DNA of 19,996 bases from Candidatus Hydrogenedens sp. (GCA_020216745.1 JAIWNQ010000272.1:1-19996); one strand, 5' to 3'; positions 1-10,105 are shown, numbered from the stretch's first letter. The notes: generated from the sequence alone by a model not told the origin. Made by a program: numbers and translations.

Positions 1-1588
<1,588 letters not shown>

Positions 1589-1589
<1 letters not shown>

Positions 1590-2671
1590 TGGAAACCCCT
1601 ACGATTAAAGCACCATCCCAAATCAATTCAAACTCAGGTAAAGAATTATACAGGCAGATAAAGCATTTAGAACTTCATAAGAAAGGTAAGATTATTATTG
1701 ATTTATCCCAAACAGATTCAATAGACACCTATGGATGTGCGTGGATACTCCACATCGCAGAGGAATTAAAAAAGAAACATTGCACTCTTATCTGGACTGG
1801 TGAAAAAGAAAAAGTGAAAGAAATATTAGAAGTAGTTTCACCAGCATTCGAATACAAACCACTAAAAACAAGAACAACTTCAGGGGTTTTCGACATAATA
1901 TTTGATAAATATAGTATAATTTTTTCCGAAATTAAAGATTTTATAAATTTATGTATCGATGCTATTTATTGGACTATTTTAGCACCATTATTAGGAAAAA
2001 AATTCCGCTGGGAATTGTTTATTGAAGAAGTTTATGAGATGGGTGTTCGTGCAGTTAGAATCGTTTGTCTAATGAATTTTTTGTTAGGCTTAATCATAGC
2101 CATGCTTTCAGCAGCACAGGTTGCTAGTTTCGGATTAAGTATTTATGTTGCCAATTTAATTATGATTGGATTTGCTCGTGAACTTGCCGCTATTATGACC
2201 GCAACTGTTGTTTCCGCACGAACGGGTGCAGCTATCTCTGCAGAAATATCCACAATGAAAGTTCAAGAAGAAATTGATGCTCTACGTGGCATGGGTATCA
2301 ACGTTGTTCAATATCTTGTTGCCCCCAAAATGCTTGCACTTCTTATCGTTTTACCTTGTTTATCTGTTTTAGGCCTCATCTTTGGGCTTCTTGGAGGTTC
2401 AGCGTGGGGCATTGTTGTTTTAGGTTTTAATCCCGCAGTATGGTTCCGACAAACAATTAATTCAGCCCAATTCAATGATTTATTGCAAGGATTATTAAAA
2501 ACATTTGTTTTTGCAGTATTCATTGTCTTAATCGGCTGTCATAATGGATTTAGAGTTGTTGGCGGTTCAAGGGGTGTAGGACTTATGACAACTCGGGCAG
2601 TTGTTATGGATGTTTTTATGTTAATTGCAGTTGACATTGTATTTGCAGTAATTTTTTACTATCTTATATAA
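1589..2671 (+). CDS. mlaE: STAS-MlaE fusion: lipid ABC transporter permease
   Basis: This is the inner-membrane permease of an MCE-type ABC transporter that moves phospholipids between membranes. Residues 1-90 form a STAS-like domain (IIIDLSQTDSIDTYGCAWIL), the fold of the separate MlaB subunit in E. coli. Residues 120-360 are the MlaE/YrbE permease with several hydrophobic segments. They carry the family signature ARELAAIMTATVVSARTGAA followed by AEISTMKVQEEIDALRGMG, which includes the coupling region that contacts the ATPase. The start ATG overlaps the ligA stop and is preceded by a GGGGG Shine-Dalgarno run about 8 bases upstream, which supports this start. The 360-residue length fits a STAS-fused permease (E. 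coli MlaE alone is about 260). The mlaF-like gene follows after 17 bp. Confidence 0.93.
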
Positions 2672-2688
2672 CATTGAAAGGTTAAGCA

Positions 2689-3459
2689 TTGAGTCCAAAA
2701 ACGATATTAAAAGTGGAATCCTTGGAAGTACGATATGGAGATAGAGTAATCCTTGAAGATGTCTCATTTGAAGTTTATGAACACGAGATATTTCTAATCG
2801 TAGGCGGTAGTGGTTGTGGCAAAACAACACTGCTTAAAGCCGTGTGTGGTCTCTTGAAGCCATCAAATGGACATATTTACATTAATGGTCAGGATGTGAC
2901 AGTATTGGACGAGGAAGAACTGTCAAAAGTATTGCAGAACATCGGAATTGCCTTTCAATCAAGTGGCTTAATTAATTCAATTACCGTGGGCGACAATGTT
3001 GCCCTTCCACTAAGAGAATATGGCAAAACAGACCAAGAAATTATTAGCGATATTGTTCGTATCAAGTTGAGTTTAGTTGGTTTATCTGGCGTCGAAAATA
3101 TGATGCCCGAAGAGTTATCAGGTGGTATGAAAAAACGTGCAGGTCTGGCAAGGTCATTGGCATTAGACCCACCACTTGTTTTCTTTGATGAACCTTCCGC
3201 AGGTTTAGACCCTATTATTGCTGCAGAATTAGATGAACTTATATTAGATTTAAGAAACATATTAGGAATAACATTTGTAATAGTAAGCCATGAACTGGAA
3301 TCAATAAAAAAGATAGCTGACCGAGTTCTCATGTTAGATGGCGGAAAGAATATTTTTTGTGGAACATTAGAAGAAGTAAAATATACTCATATACCTAAAG
3401 TAAAACAATTTTTCGAACGGAAACCCAATGAACAGAAAATGATAACTTCATATAGATAA
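2689..3459 (+). CDS. mlaF: MlaF-like ATPase of lipid ABC transporter
   Basis: This is the cytoplasmic ATPase that powers the MlaE permease. All ABC motifs are intact in 256 residues: Walker A GGSGCGKT at 39-46, Q-loop Gln90, signature LSGGM at 143-147, Walker B LVFFDE at 163-168 followed by a D-loop (SAGLD), and the switch histidine His201. The KKRAGLAR stretch after the signature is typical of the MlaF/MkL class. The start is a TTG codon with a good Shine-Dalgarno (GAAAGG, about 7 bases upstream). No ATG fits as well, since the conserved N-terminal beta strand begins at once. The permease gene lies upstream and the MCE gene downstream, so the function is firm. Confidence 0.94.
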   Translation: MSPKTILKVESLEVRYGDRVILEDVSFEVYEHEIFLIVGGSGCGKTTLLKAVCGLLKPSNGHIYINGQDVTVLDEEELSKVLQNIGIAFQSSGLINSITVGDNVALPLREYGKTDQEIISDIVRIKLSLVGLSGVENMMPEELSGGMKKRAGLARSLALDPPLVFFDEPSAGLDPIIAAELDELILDLRNILGITFVIVSHELESIKKIADRVLMLDGGKNIFCGTLEEVKYTHIPKVKQFFERKPNEQKMITSYR

Positions 3460-3486
3460 TACAGTAAAAACAACAAGGATAAAATC

Positions 3487-4476
3487 GTGGCTACGAAAAA
3501 ACAAAAATTTCAAGTTTCAATATTTCTTCTTGTCTCAGTTTCTCTTGTATTAACAATTATTTATTTTGTCTCTGGAATGTATAGCAATTACGGGGTAAGA
3601 TATCGAATCGAGTTTGATGAATCTGTTTTAGGAATTTATGAAGGCGGTGTTGTCGAATATTTAGGTGTACCTGTCGGGAAAATTGAGGAAATAAAGGTCA
3701 GCCGTGAAGGAAAACCAAACGTTGTTGTCAATATTGACAGCAAAAAAGTAACCCTGCATAAAGGTGTCGAAGCAAATCTCGTTATTTATAGCCTTGCCGC
3801 TGGAACAATGGCAATTTCTTTACGGGGCGGTGACCCTAATGCACCTATATTACCCCCAGGAAGTAAAATACCAGCACGACGCTCTACTATTTCCGCTGTG
3901 AGTTCAAGAATTGAAGAACTTGTTGAAGATTTAAAAAACATTCTTGACTCAGTCAAAAAAGGAATGGAAGGACTTGAATCAGGAGATTTAACAGAAATTG
4001 CTCACAAAGTTGATAGAGTATTGGAAAAAGGAGAAGAAGTATTGGACAATGCCAAAAATACGTTGAAAAATATTGAAGATACGTTAGGGAAAATAGAACC
4101 CAAAATAAGTAAAACGTTAGATACCAGTGAGAAAACCGTTGGTGATATAAAACAACTTTCAAAAAAAGCAGAAGACTTGGTTACTACAATAAACGAAAAA
4201 GCAAAACAGTTAGATATCCAAAAAACACAAGATAACTTAAACAATACAATGGAAGAAATACAAAAGTTATCCAAAAACGTAAATGATTTAGTGAATGACC
4301 TGAAAAGTATAACCAGTACCGCCTCCTATAAGGTAGATAATGTTGAGTTTTCAATACAAAAAACATTGGAAGAAATGAACCAAACATTAGAATCATTAAG
4401 AAATGTATTAGATACAATCAAAAACAATCCAGCCTCTCTAATAAGAGGAAAAGCATATCCAAAAGAAGGAAAGTAA
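3487..4476 (+). CDS. mlaD: MlaD/MCE-domain periplasmic lipid-binding protein
   Basis: This is the substrate-binding component of the lipid transporter, anchored in the inner membrane and extending into the periplasm. Residues 9-31 form one transmembrane anchor. A single MCE domain spans about 37-118 (YRIEFDESVLGIYEGGVVEY, then LGVPVGKIEEI and a following GTMAISLRGG). Residues 130-315 form a long low-complexity helical or coiled-coil stretch rich in Lys, Asp, Asn and Thr. The end carries the NNPASLIRGK motif seen at the C-terminus of many MCE proteins. The 329 residues are longer than E. coli MlaD (about 183) and resemble the long-tailed MCE proteins of other phyla, whose helices may form a tunnel or needle. 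The start is GTG at 3487, preceded by AAGGAT. The lipoprotein gene begins 2 bp after the stop. Confidence 0.92.
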   Translation: MATKKQKFQVSIFLLVSVSLVLTIIYFVSGMYSNYGVRYRIEFDESVLGIYEGGVVEYLGVPVGKIEEIKVSREGKPNVVVNIDSKKVTLHKGVEANLVIYSLAAGTMAISLRGGDPNAPILPPGSKIPARRSTISAVSSRIEELVEDLKNILDSVKKGMEGLESGDLTEIAHKVDRVLEKGEEVLDNAKNTLKNIEDTLGKIEPKISKTLDTSEKTVGDIKQLSKKAEDLVTTINEKAKQLDIQKTQDNLNNTMEEIQKLSKNVNDLVNDLKSITSTASYKVDNVEFSIQKTLEEMNQTLESLRNVLDTIKNNPASLIRGKAYPKEGK

Positions 4477-4478
4477 AT

Positions 4479-5093
4479 ATGAAAGCAAACATAAATAAAG
4501 GAAGTATCCTAATTTTTATAATACTTGCCTCTTTTTCAGGGTGTTTATCTCCAACAATGTCAAATACCCCGATAAAATACTATTTACGCCCTGAAATTGA
4601 TGAACTACGAGGCGAACCCACGGGGCTTACCCTCGCTATACGAGGTTTAGATTACCCAAGAACAATTACAAACTATGTAACCTATTTAGATGAACAAGGT
4701 AAAATGTATATAAATGAAAATGAAGAATGGGCAGAACACCCCTCAGATGTAATTAAAAAAATCCTTATAAAATCATTTCAAAGAACAGGAAGATTTCAAG
4801 ATGTTGCAGATGCTGTGGAGATAAAAAATCCCGATGTAATTCTTATCGGAGAAATTAATGCATTTTACAAAGTGAAAGAAAATTCACAGCAAAAAATATA
4901 TATATCAGTAAATTTGAGGATAAGGGAACAAAAATCAAGCAAGATAATATTTAATAAAAACTTCAATGTTGAATCTGTCATTGAAAACGATGAATATTTT
5001 ATTCAAACAGTAAATAATGCTTTGTCAAAACTCGCAAAAGATATTGAAATTGAAATAAACAATAGCCAATTTAATGTTATACCTATTAGATAA
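4479..5093 (+). CDS. PqiC-like ABC-transport auxiliary lipoprotein
   Basis: This is a probable outer-membrane or periplasm-facing lipoprotein working with the MCE transporter. The N-terminus is a hydrophobic signal ending in FSGC, with Cys22 as the expected lipidated residue. The mature part starts soon after with YYLRPEID, resembling the KYYxL start of PqiC/YmbA proteins (ABC-type transport auxiliary lipoprotein family). The remainder shows the family's alternating beta/alpha layout, including a long stretch on ligand response to paralogs (VILIGEINAFYKV, then ISVNLRIREQ) and a final amphipathic helix. Phe at the -3 lipobox position is not ideal. The ATG lies 2 bp after the mlaD stop and has a strong Shine-Dalgarno (AAGGAAAG), so it is clearly part of the operon. 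Family assignment rests on signal, motif and position rather than strong identity. Confidence 0.75.
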   Translation: MKANINKGSILIFIILASFSGCLSPTMSNTPIKYYLRPEIDELRGEPTGLTLAIRGLDYPRTITNYVTYLDEQGKMYINENEEWAEHPSDVIKKILIKSFQRTGRFQDVADAVEIKNPDVILIGEINAFYKVKENSQQKIYISVNLRIREQKSSKIIFNKNFNVESVIENDEYFIQTVNNALSKLAKDIEIEINNSQFNVIPIR

Positions 5094-5141
5094 ATTAGAT
5101 TGTAAAAATGACATAGCACTCAACATAAAAGAAACTTTCAA

Positions 5142-6476
5142 ATGCAATTTCTGACCAATTTTATAAATATATTCGCAGAGATGGCACCCTATTTATTATT
5201 TGGGTTTCTCATCGCAGGTATTTTATCTCAAATCCTCCCAACATGGTGGGTCAAAAAACATCTTTCTGGTAAAGGTTACGCACCTATTTTCAAAAGTGCA
5301 TTAATAGGAATACCTTTGCCTCTTTGTTCATGCGGGGTAATTCCAGTTATGGCATCACTTCGAAAACAGGGAGCAAATGTTCCAGCAATGTTAGCATTCA
5401 TTCTATCCACACCTCAAACAGGTGTTGATTCCATTCTTGCTACCTATGCGTTGTTAGGACTACCTTTAGCAATATATAGACCCTTTATCGCACTAATTAC
5501 TGCTGGTGTAGGTGGATGTTTGTATTATTGGATTAGCAAAAGAAAGGTTGAAAATGATGAGACTACTGAAATAAATAATAATGATAACCAGATAAATTAT
5601 TCGGATGAAAACCCGAACAGAACAATAAAGGAACGAGTTATTGATATACTCCATTATGGCTTTTTTACATTGCCCCGTGAAATTGCAAAACCGCTGATTT
5701 TTGGAATTGTTATTGCTGGAGTTATAACGACATTTATTCCACCAGGAGTTATTACAAAATTTTTAGGAAATGGAATATTACAAATTTTTTCTGCTATTTT
5801 AGTCGGGATACCGATATATGTATGTGCCACAGCATCCATACCAATTGCACTTAGTTTAATATATTTGGGTGCTTCGCCAGGTTCTGCCTTGGCTTTCCTT
5901 ATTGCAGGTCCTGCAACAAATATGGCTACTATTGCAGTCGTAAAACAGTTCTTGGGCAAAAAAGCAGTAATCATTTATGTTTTAACAATGATTGTTTCAG
6001 CCTTATTCTTCGGACTTACATTTGACTGGCTTACAAACTATGTTCCTTCATTCCAGTTTTCAAATCATGTACACTTAATGTCTCATAGTAGTCTCGCAGA
6101 TAGCCCTGTAAAATTCATCTCTCTTTTGTTGCTAACTATCATTTTAATCCTGAGTACAATAAAAATAGATTCAATTATTCAATATTTTATGAAGAGAAAA
6201 ATTTCGCCCACGATTAAAGAAGAACCATATTTGAAAATTAAAGTGGATGGAATGACCTGCTCACACTGTTTAACAAGAGTAAACTCTATTATTTCAAACA
6301 TAAGTGAAGTTAAAGAGGTTGATATATCCCTTGAAAAAGGTATCGCTACAATCTATGGCAAACCCTCCTTCAATACTATTAGAAATATACTAATTAAAGA
6401 AGGTTATACATCGGAAATAATTGAGGACCATACCACCTGCTCCTGCCATACATTAAATAATTGCCAATGCCATTAA
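5142..6476 (+). CDS. SO_0444-type Cu/Zn permease with C-terminal HMA domain
   Basis: This is a probable heavy-metal efflux permease in the inner membrane. It has two homologous membrane halves of the DUF318/ArsP-like permease fold. The first contains PLPLCSCGVIPVMASLRKQG (Cys62 and Cys64) followed by STPQTGVDS. The second contains IPIYVCATASIPIALS and IAGPATNMATIAVVKQ. A soluble loop rich in Asn, Asp and Glu separates the halves (about 130-165). Residues about 363-428 are a heavy-metal-associated domain with the metal motif MTCSHC (Cys373, Cys376). The last 12 residues form a Cys/His-rich tail (CSCHTLNNCQCH). SO_0444-type proteins are annotated as Cu/Zn exporters; the true substrate cannot be read from sequence. 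The gene lies 48 bp after the lipoprotein gene, has only a weak AAAGAA ribosome site, and may be read through from the mla-like operon. No metal regulator gene is adjacent. Confidence 0.85.
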   Translation: MQFLTNFINIFAEMAPYLLFGFLIAGILSQILPTWWVKKHLSGKGYAPIFKSALIGIPLPLCSCGVIPVMASLRKQGANVPAMLAFILSTPQTGVDSILATYALLGLPLAIYRPFIALITAGVGGCLYYWISKRKVENDETTEINNNDNQINYSDENPNRTIKERVIDILHYGFFTLPREIAKPLIFGIVIAGVITTFIPPGVITKFLGNGILQIFSAILVGIPIYVCATASIPIALSLIYLGASPGSALAFLIAGPATNMATIAVVKQFLGKKAVIIYVLTMIVSALFFGLTFDWLTNYVPSFQFSNHVHLMSHSSLADSPVKFISLLLLTIILILSTIKIDSIIQYFMKRKISPTIKEEPYLKIKVDGMTCSHCLTRVNSIISNISEVKEVDISLEKGIATIYGKPSFNTIRNILIKEGYTSEIIEDHTTCSCHTLNNCQCH

Positions 6477-6797
6477 CAAATGAGTTTCCACTTCTAATTG
6501 AACGCAAATTATCCCTGTGAGAGAACGAATGTCGTTGACACTTTGTAAATGTTACATATTTTAGTGAAGTTATCTTGTCTATGAGAAAGGTGATACTATA
6601 AATGCTTCCGTTTACAGAGAGGATTGATAGATAACAATGTATTATTAAGACAACGACACTTATTAAAATTTTATAGAGATTGATTAGTTTTTTCTACCTC
6701 TGAGAAATTAATTATTAATAGTATCCTTCTTCTTAATCCGGCACAAGAAACCCACTACTTTTCGCACTCAGTAAAGTTAAATATCTTCTTGATTAGG
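6477..6797 (+). other. Convergent intergenic gap without a recognisable gene
   Basis: This is about 320 bp between the stop codons of two converging genes. No ORF with coding character was seen on either strand. It holds an 8-base inverted pair (listed separately) and short T-runs at about 6688-6693. It has only weak hairpins, such as TTTCT/AGAAA around 6690-6708, and no convincing intrinsic terminator for either gene. The TTGACA at 6535-6540 has no good -10 partner. Confidence 0.6.
6530..6658. repeat. 8-bp inverted pair TGTCGTTG / CAACGACA
   Basis: TGTCGTTG at 6530-6537 and its exact reverse complement CAACGACA at 6651-6658 bracket 113 bp inside the convergent gap. The identity does not clearly continue inward (one further matching base), and no target-site duplication flanks the pair. 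It could be two sites for one DNA-binding protein, the ends of a decayed small element, or chance. Confidence 0.3.
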
Positions 6798-8249
6798 TTA
6801 TTTTATATCCGTTATTTCAGAAGGTAATTCACTTAAAATAGACTGTATCTCTGATTGAAAACTTTGCTCTATTTTTTCCTGAATTAGATAATTAGAAATT
6901 TCATTATTAATTTTAGTTAAAGTATTCATAAGGTCAAAGTCTGGGTATTTCCCAGAGAAATTTTTTGCACTATCTAACAACTGACCTTTTAACTCTTGAA
7001 TTCTATTGTTTACATATCGAATACCCCGACCTTTTTGTTGATTTTCAAGAGGAAATTCATCCGTAACTTCATCGTATGTAGCCAATGCCTGTCTTAGTAG
7101 AACAATCGCTTCAGCAATATGCCCTGATAACGCTTCTTGTTCTGCTGTATTTTGCAATTTTTCAGCACGTTCCAGAGCCTCCTTTGTCATAGCCAAACGA
7201 GCATCTCGTTCTTTTATATCACGTTCTGTATCCAGTCTTAAACGCTCTGCTTCAGGGTGGAGTGGGTCTGCCGTTACAGCATTCTTAAACCAATCTAAAG
7301 CCTCCTCTAACTTCTTCGCCTCTCTTGATTTGTTCCCCTTATCCACATAATAATCAGCAATTTTACGAGCAATTTCTCTTCGATTTGGATTAAGTTGAAT
7401 AGCCATTTGATACTGTTCTACTGCAAGTTCGCTAAGTCCCGTTTGCATAAGTGTGTCACCCAATTGTATATACATATCTTCGGTGAATGGCACAAGTGCA
7501 CTCAGTTTTTGGATGCCTAATTTAATTTCTTCGGGATTCCCTCGTTTCGCATAAAACAAACCTCCCTGTAATGCATATTCCCTTAATGCCGATTCACCTA
7601 CATTGCCAATAGTTTGATTAGGAATAAGGACGGTATACCAGACATCAGCCACCGCATTTAATGAGATACTGACACATTCAGGTAAAGTAGTAGATGCAGT
7701 GCCACGAAAACCTACATTAGATTTATACTCCTGTTCAAATATGGTATCTCTTGAACTTATTTGCCTCGAGAGTTGTGAAAAATATACTGAGGGATTAACT
7801 CGTTGACGTGGATTTGTCCGTAGCGAAACCTTTTCAATCATCTTTTCAACATCAGCATTATAAAGTGTTTGAATTGTCAGGTCAGCATTTTGCAGTGGAG
7901 ATGTTGCCTGTGCAGTTAATTTTCCAAGAATACCCAAACGATAAGCATAATACGGATCTATCTTTTTAGGCTTTACTGCTATTAATAAGTTTATTTCTGT
8001 CTCTATAGCCCGAACAATATCAGTTCGAGCTGTCGGAACAAGTGAATAAAGAACATCATCAGGTATACCTGCTCCATTTTTTAAGTCTTCCTCTAACTTT
8101 TTCAAGGAGGTGTTAAGCTCTTTATCTAAAAGATGGATAGCATTACTAATGATAGATATTTGCGCCGTAGGTCCCCAACAATAACCCGAAACCGAATAAA
8201 AAATAAACGTTAATAGTATGCAATAAAAGAAAAATTTTATTCGAAACAT
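6798..8249 (-). CDS. Exported TPR protein with degenerate phospholipase C-like N-terminus
   Basis: This secreted 483-residue protein has an unknown role. A signal peptide (residues 1-24) ends just before Trp25-Gly26-Pro27, a start like that of mature zinc-dependent phospholipase C proteins. Residues 25-125 are helical and keep landmarks of that fold: WGPT, GIPDDVLY, and LGILGKLTAQATSPLQ at 105-120. In active enzymes the last motif is LGxLxH-x3-D-x5-H. Here the three zinc ligands are Lys110, Gln114 and Gln120 at the same spacing, so the fold looks catalytically dead. Residues about 240-345 hold two or three TPR-type repeats (EDMYIQLGDTLMQTGLSELA; ALDWFKNAVTADPLHPEA). A charged helical region follows (about 345-420). 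The start has an AAGGAT ribosome site 6 bases upstream. It is the last gene of the minus-strand run, 10 bp after its neighbour. The family resemblance is by eye. Confidence 0.75.
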   Translation of the reverse strand: MFRIKFFFYCILLTFIFYSVSGYCWGPTAQISIISNAIHLLDKELNTSLKKLEEDLKNGAGIPDDVLYSLVPTARTDIVRAIETEINLLIAVKPKKIDPYYAYRLGILGKLTAQATSPLQNADLTIQTLYNADVEKMIEKVSLRTNPRQRVNPSVYFSQLSRQISSRDTIFEQEYKSNVGFRGTASTTLPECVSISLNAVADVWYTVLIPNQTIGNVGESALREYALQGGLFYAKRGNPEEIKLGIQKLSALVPFTEDMYIQLGDTLMQTGLSELAVEQYQMAIQLNPNRREIARKIADYYVDKGNKSREAKKLEEALDWFKNAVTADPLHPEAERLRLDTERDIKERDARLAMTKEALERAEKLQNTAEQEALSGHIAEAIVLLRQALATYDEVTDEFPLENQQKGRGIRYVNNRIQELKGQLLDSAKNFSGKYPDFDLMNTLTKINNEISNYLIQEKIEQSFQSEIQSILSELPSEITDIK

Positions 8250-8259
8250 ATCGCTATCC

Positions 8260-9801
8260 TTATTGAGTATTTGTAATCTGTTGTTGAGTATTCTGGGTTG
8301 ATAACAACGTTTGCTCTATTTGTTCCATTAACACTTCAATCTCCGCTGTAGAGTAAGATGGAACAACCTTCTTAACAATCTGAACATATTTTTTTAAAAG
8401 GTTCAGTCCTTCGGAAAGCACATTTCGGCGAATATAAAGAAGGCCATTTTCAAGATAAGCAGGTGCATACTCAGGGTCTTTTTGTATCGCACTACTAAAA
8501 CATTGTTGTGCTGTTGACATGTCATTGTTGGCTAATGCAATACGTCCTTCTATTAAATAACTCCTCGGGGATTGTTGACCTTTATTTTTTATGGCTTGTA
8601 TTAATTCCGTGGCTTTGGTTAGATTATCCTGTTTGAAATAAATCATCGCCAAGTCTAAAGTCGCCTCATACGAGTAATTACCTTCCATATTTTTAATCTT
8701 TTCCAATTCTATTATCGCTTCTGTGGTTAGCCCTGAATTCAACAAAGTTAATGCATATAAATAATTGAGCATAGCAGGAGATTGTTCTTTTGTTTTTACA
8801 GTCTGTAATAATTGAAGAGCACGATTCGAATCCCCAGACTTAAGTAGCTGACAGGCAAATAAAGCCTTATCAGCGTCGCTGAGCCCTTGCGTAGTGGTTT
8901 CTACAATAGACATATATTTCTGCTTACCGTTCTCATCTTTTCTCATATCTGCTAAGAGATATAACAAAGTCGCATTCTGGGAGTCTGCAGATACCGTATT
9001 AGCAAAGGTCAATGCCAAATCATAATTCCCGTATGACATAAGAAGGGCGATAATTCCTTCTTTCTTCATATTTGTGCTGGAGGCTAAAGCGATTATCTGT
9101 TCAGAATCCATATTATTGAGAGCTTTAGGATTAGCAAGTAGTGAAAGCAATTTTAAATCATTTCGTTCGGGATATAAATCAACTAACTTTGTAAGATACT
9201 TTAACTGTGATTCCTTGCTTTTTTTATTGTGTGCAGAATACAGGGCTAACCATACCGCATCCGTATTCTTTTTATCCTTCTCAAAAGTCTTTTCAAATTC
9301 AGCCATCGCCTCATCGTATTGCTTATTTTTCAAATACATCTTACCTAAAACAAAATGGGTTCTTGTATTGTTCGGATTTTTTGCAATGTGTTTTTGTAGC
9401 GAATCTATCGCACCTAACAAGTTTGTTCGACTTAAATTTATGGCACTTGAGACGGGGTCATAGGTAATAAAAATGATACCTGCCCCTATAACAATAATTA
9501 ATAAAACAAAAACAAGTCCCACAATTAAATATTTTTTCAACTGTTCCGACACTATCCTTCTCTTAATCTTTGGTGTCTCCTGAACAATTTTTGTACCAGT
9601 AAGCAAGTTTGTTCCACAATAGATACAAATAATATCTGTTTTATTCACAGGGGATTTGCAATTGGGACAATATAACTGCTGAGATTGAGACTCTGTTTGT
9701 AATGGTGCGGATATGGTTGTTGCTTGTAATGGAGCACCACAATGAGGACACTGTTCAATATCATCTTTAACAGGTTTATTGCAATACGGACAATGTTTCA
9801 T
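8260..9801 (-). CDS. Membrane protein with two zinc ribbons and periplasmic TPR repeats
   Basis: This 513-residue protein has no function I recognise. It begins with two zinc ribbons: Cys4, Cys7, Cys18, Cys21 (CPYC, then CPHCG) and Cys45, Cys48, Cys59, Cys62 (CPNC, then CIYCG). A basic stretch (KIKRRIVSEQLKK) precedes one transmembrane helix (about 91-113), which suggests an N-in, C-out topology. Residues about 125-490 are TPR-like helical pairs, for example TRTHFVLGKMYLKNKQYDEA and PAYLENGLLYIRRNVLSEG, ending in a Gln/Thr-rich tail. Zinc ribbon plus helix plus TPR suggests a scaffold joining a cytoplasmic partner to the envelope; that is inference. The ATG has an AAAGGAT ribosome site 5 bases upstream. 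It follows the 66-residue gene by 19 bp and is followed by the exported TPR gene after 10 bp. Confidence 0.8.
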   Translation of the reverse strand: MKHCPYCNKPVKDDIEQCPHCGAPLQATTISAPLQTESQSQQLYCPNCKSPVNKTDIICIYCGTNLLTGTKIVQETPKIKRRIVSEQLKKYLIVGLVFVLLIIVIGAGIIFITYDPVSSAINLSRTNLLGAIDSLQKHIAKNPNNTRTHFVLGKMYLKNKQYDEAMAEFEKTFEKDKKNTDAVWLALYSAHNKKSKESQLKYLTKLVDLYPERNDLKLLSLLANPKALNNMDSEQIIALASSTNMKKEGIIALLMSYGNYDLALTFANTVSADSQNATLLYLLADMRKDENGKQKYMSIVETTTQGLSDADKALFACQLLKSGDSNRALQLLQTVKTKEQSPAMLNYLYALTLLNSGLTTEAIIELEKIKNMEGNYSYEATLDLAMIYFKQDNLTKATELIQAIKNKGQQSPRSYLIEGRIALANNDMSTAQQCFSSAIQKDPEYAPAYLENGLLYIRRNVLSEGLNLLKKYVQIVKKVVPSYSTAEIEVLMEQIEQTLLSTQNTQQQITNTQ

Positions 9802-9820
9802 GTCTTATCCTTTTATTTAT

Positions 9821-10021
9821 TCAATGTTCTTGTTTATCTTCTTCATTAATCATAGCAACATAATCTAACTCTATTTTATTTTTACAATGACTACAAAACG
9901 TTCTTCCGACAGGATTTCTATGTCCACATATTTTACATTTTGGGAAAAATAAAGAAGGCACTGTAATAAGGGTCACAGTCAACGTTATTCCTACCATAAT
10001 AAATAAATATACTAAACGCAT
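9821..10021 (-). CDS. Small membrane zinc-ribbon protein (66 aa)
   Basis: This small protein has one transmembrane segment (about 4-25) followed directly by a zinc ribbon (Cys29, Cys32, Cys43, Cys46: CKIC, then CSHC) and a short acidic tail. The CxxC-x10-CxxC layout matches the ribbons of the larger protein encoded 19 bp downstream, so the two are likely functional partners. Codon frame and tight spacing support a real gene. The only ribosome site, AAGGA, is 12 bases before the ATG, a long spacing, and lies in the apex of a perfect hairpin (listed separately). No function is recognised. Confidence 0.75.
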   Translation of the reverse strand: MRLVYLFIMVGITLTVTLITVPSLFFPKCKICGHRNPVGRTFCSHCKNKIELDYVAMINEEDKQEH

Positions 10022-10024
10022 AAT

Positions 10025-10044
10025 AAATGTAAGTCCTTACATTT
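10025..10044 (-). promoter_or_regulatory. Perfect hairpin enclosing the ribosome site of the 66-aa gene
   Basis: On the minus strand the arms are AAATGTAAG and CTTACATTT, nine bases each, separated by GA. The AAGGA ribosome site of the small zinc-ribbon gene spans the inner end of the 5' arm, the GA and the apex, so folding would partly hide it. On the plus strand the same palindrome is followed by a short T-run. A translational switch, an mRNA processing site, or a weak terminator between the HAD gene and the three downstream genes are all possible. Confidence 0.45.
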
Positions 10045-10105
10045 TTCCTTCTAAAATAGTTTATATAATTATTATATCTATATATCAATAAAAAATAACA
10101 TAAAA

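Noticed and set aside
6535..6563. TTGACA as a promoter in the convergent gap
   Set aside because: The best -10 at 16-17 bp is only TATTTT/ATTTTA-like, and no gene lies downstream on that strand.
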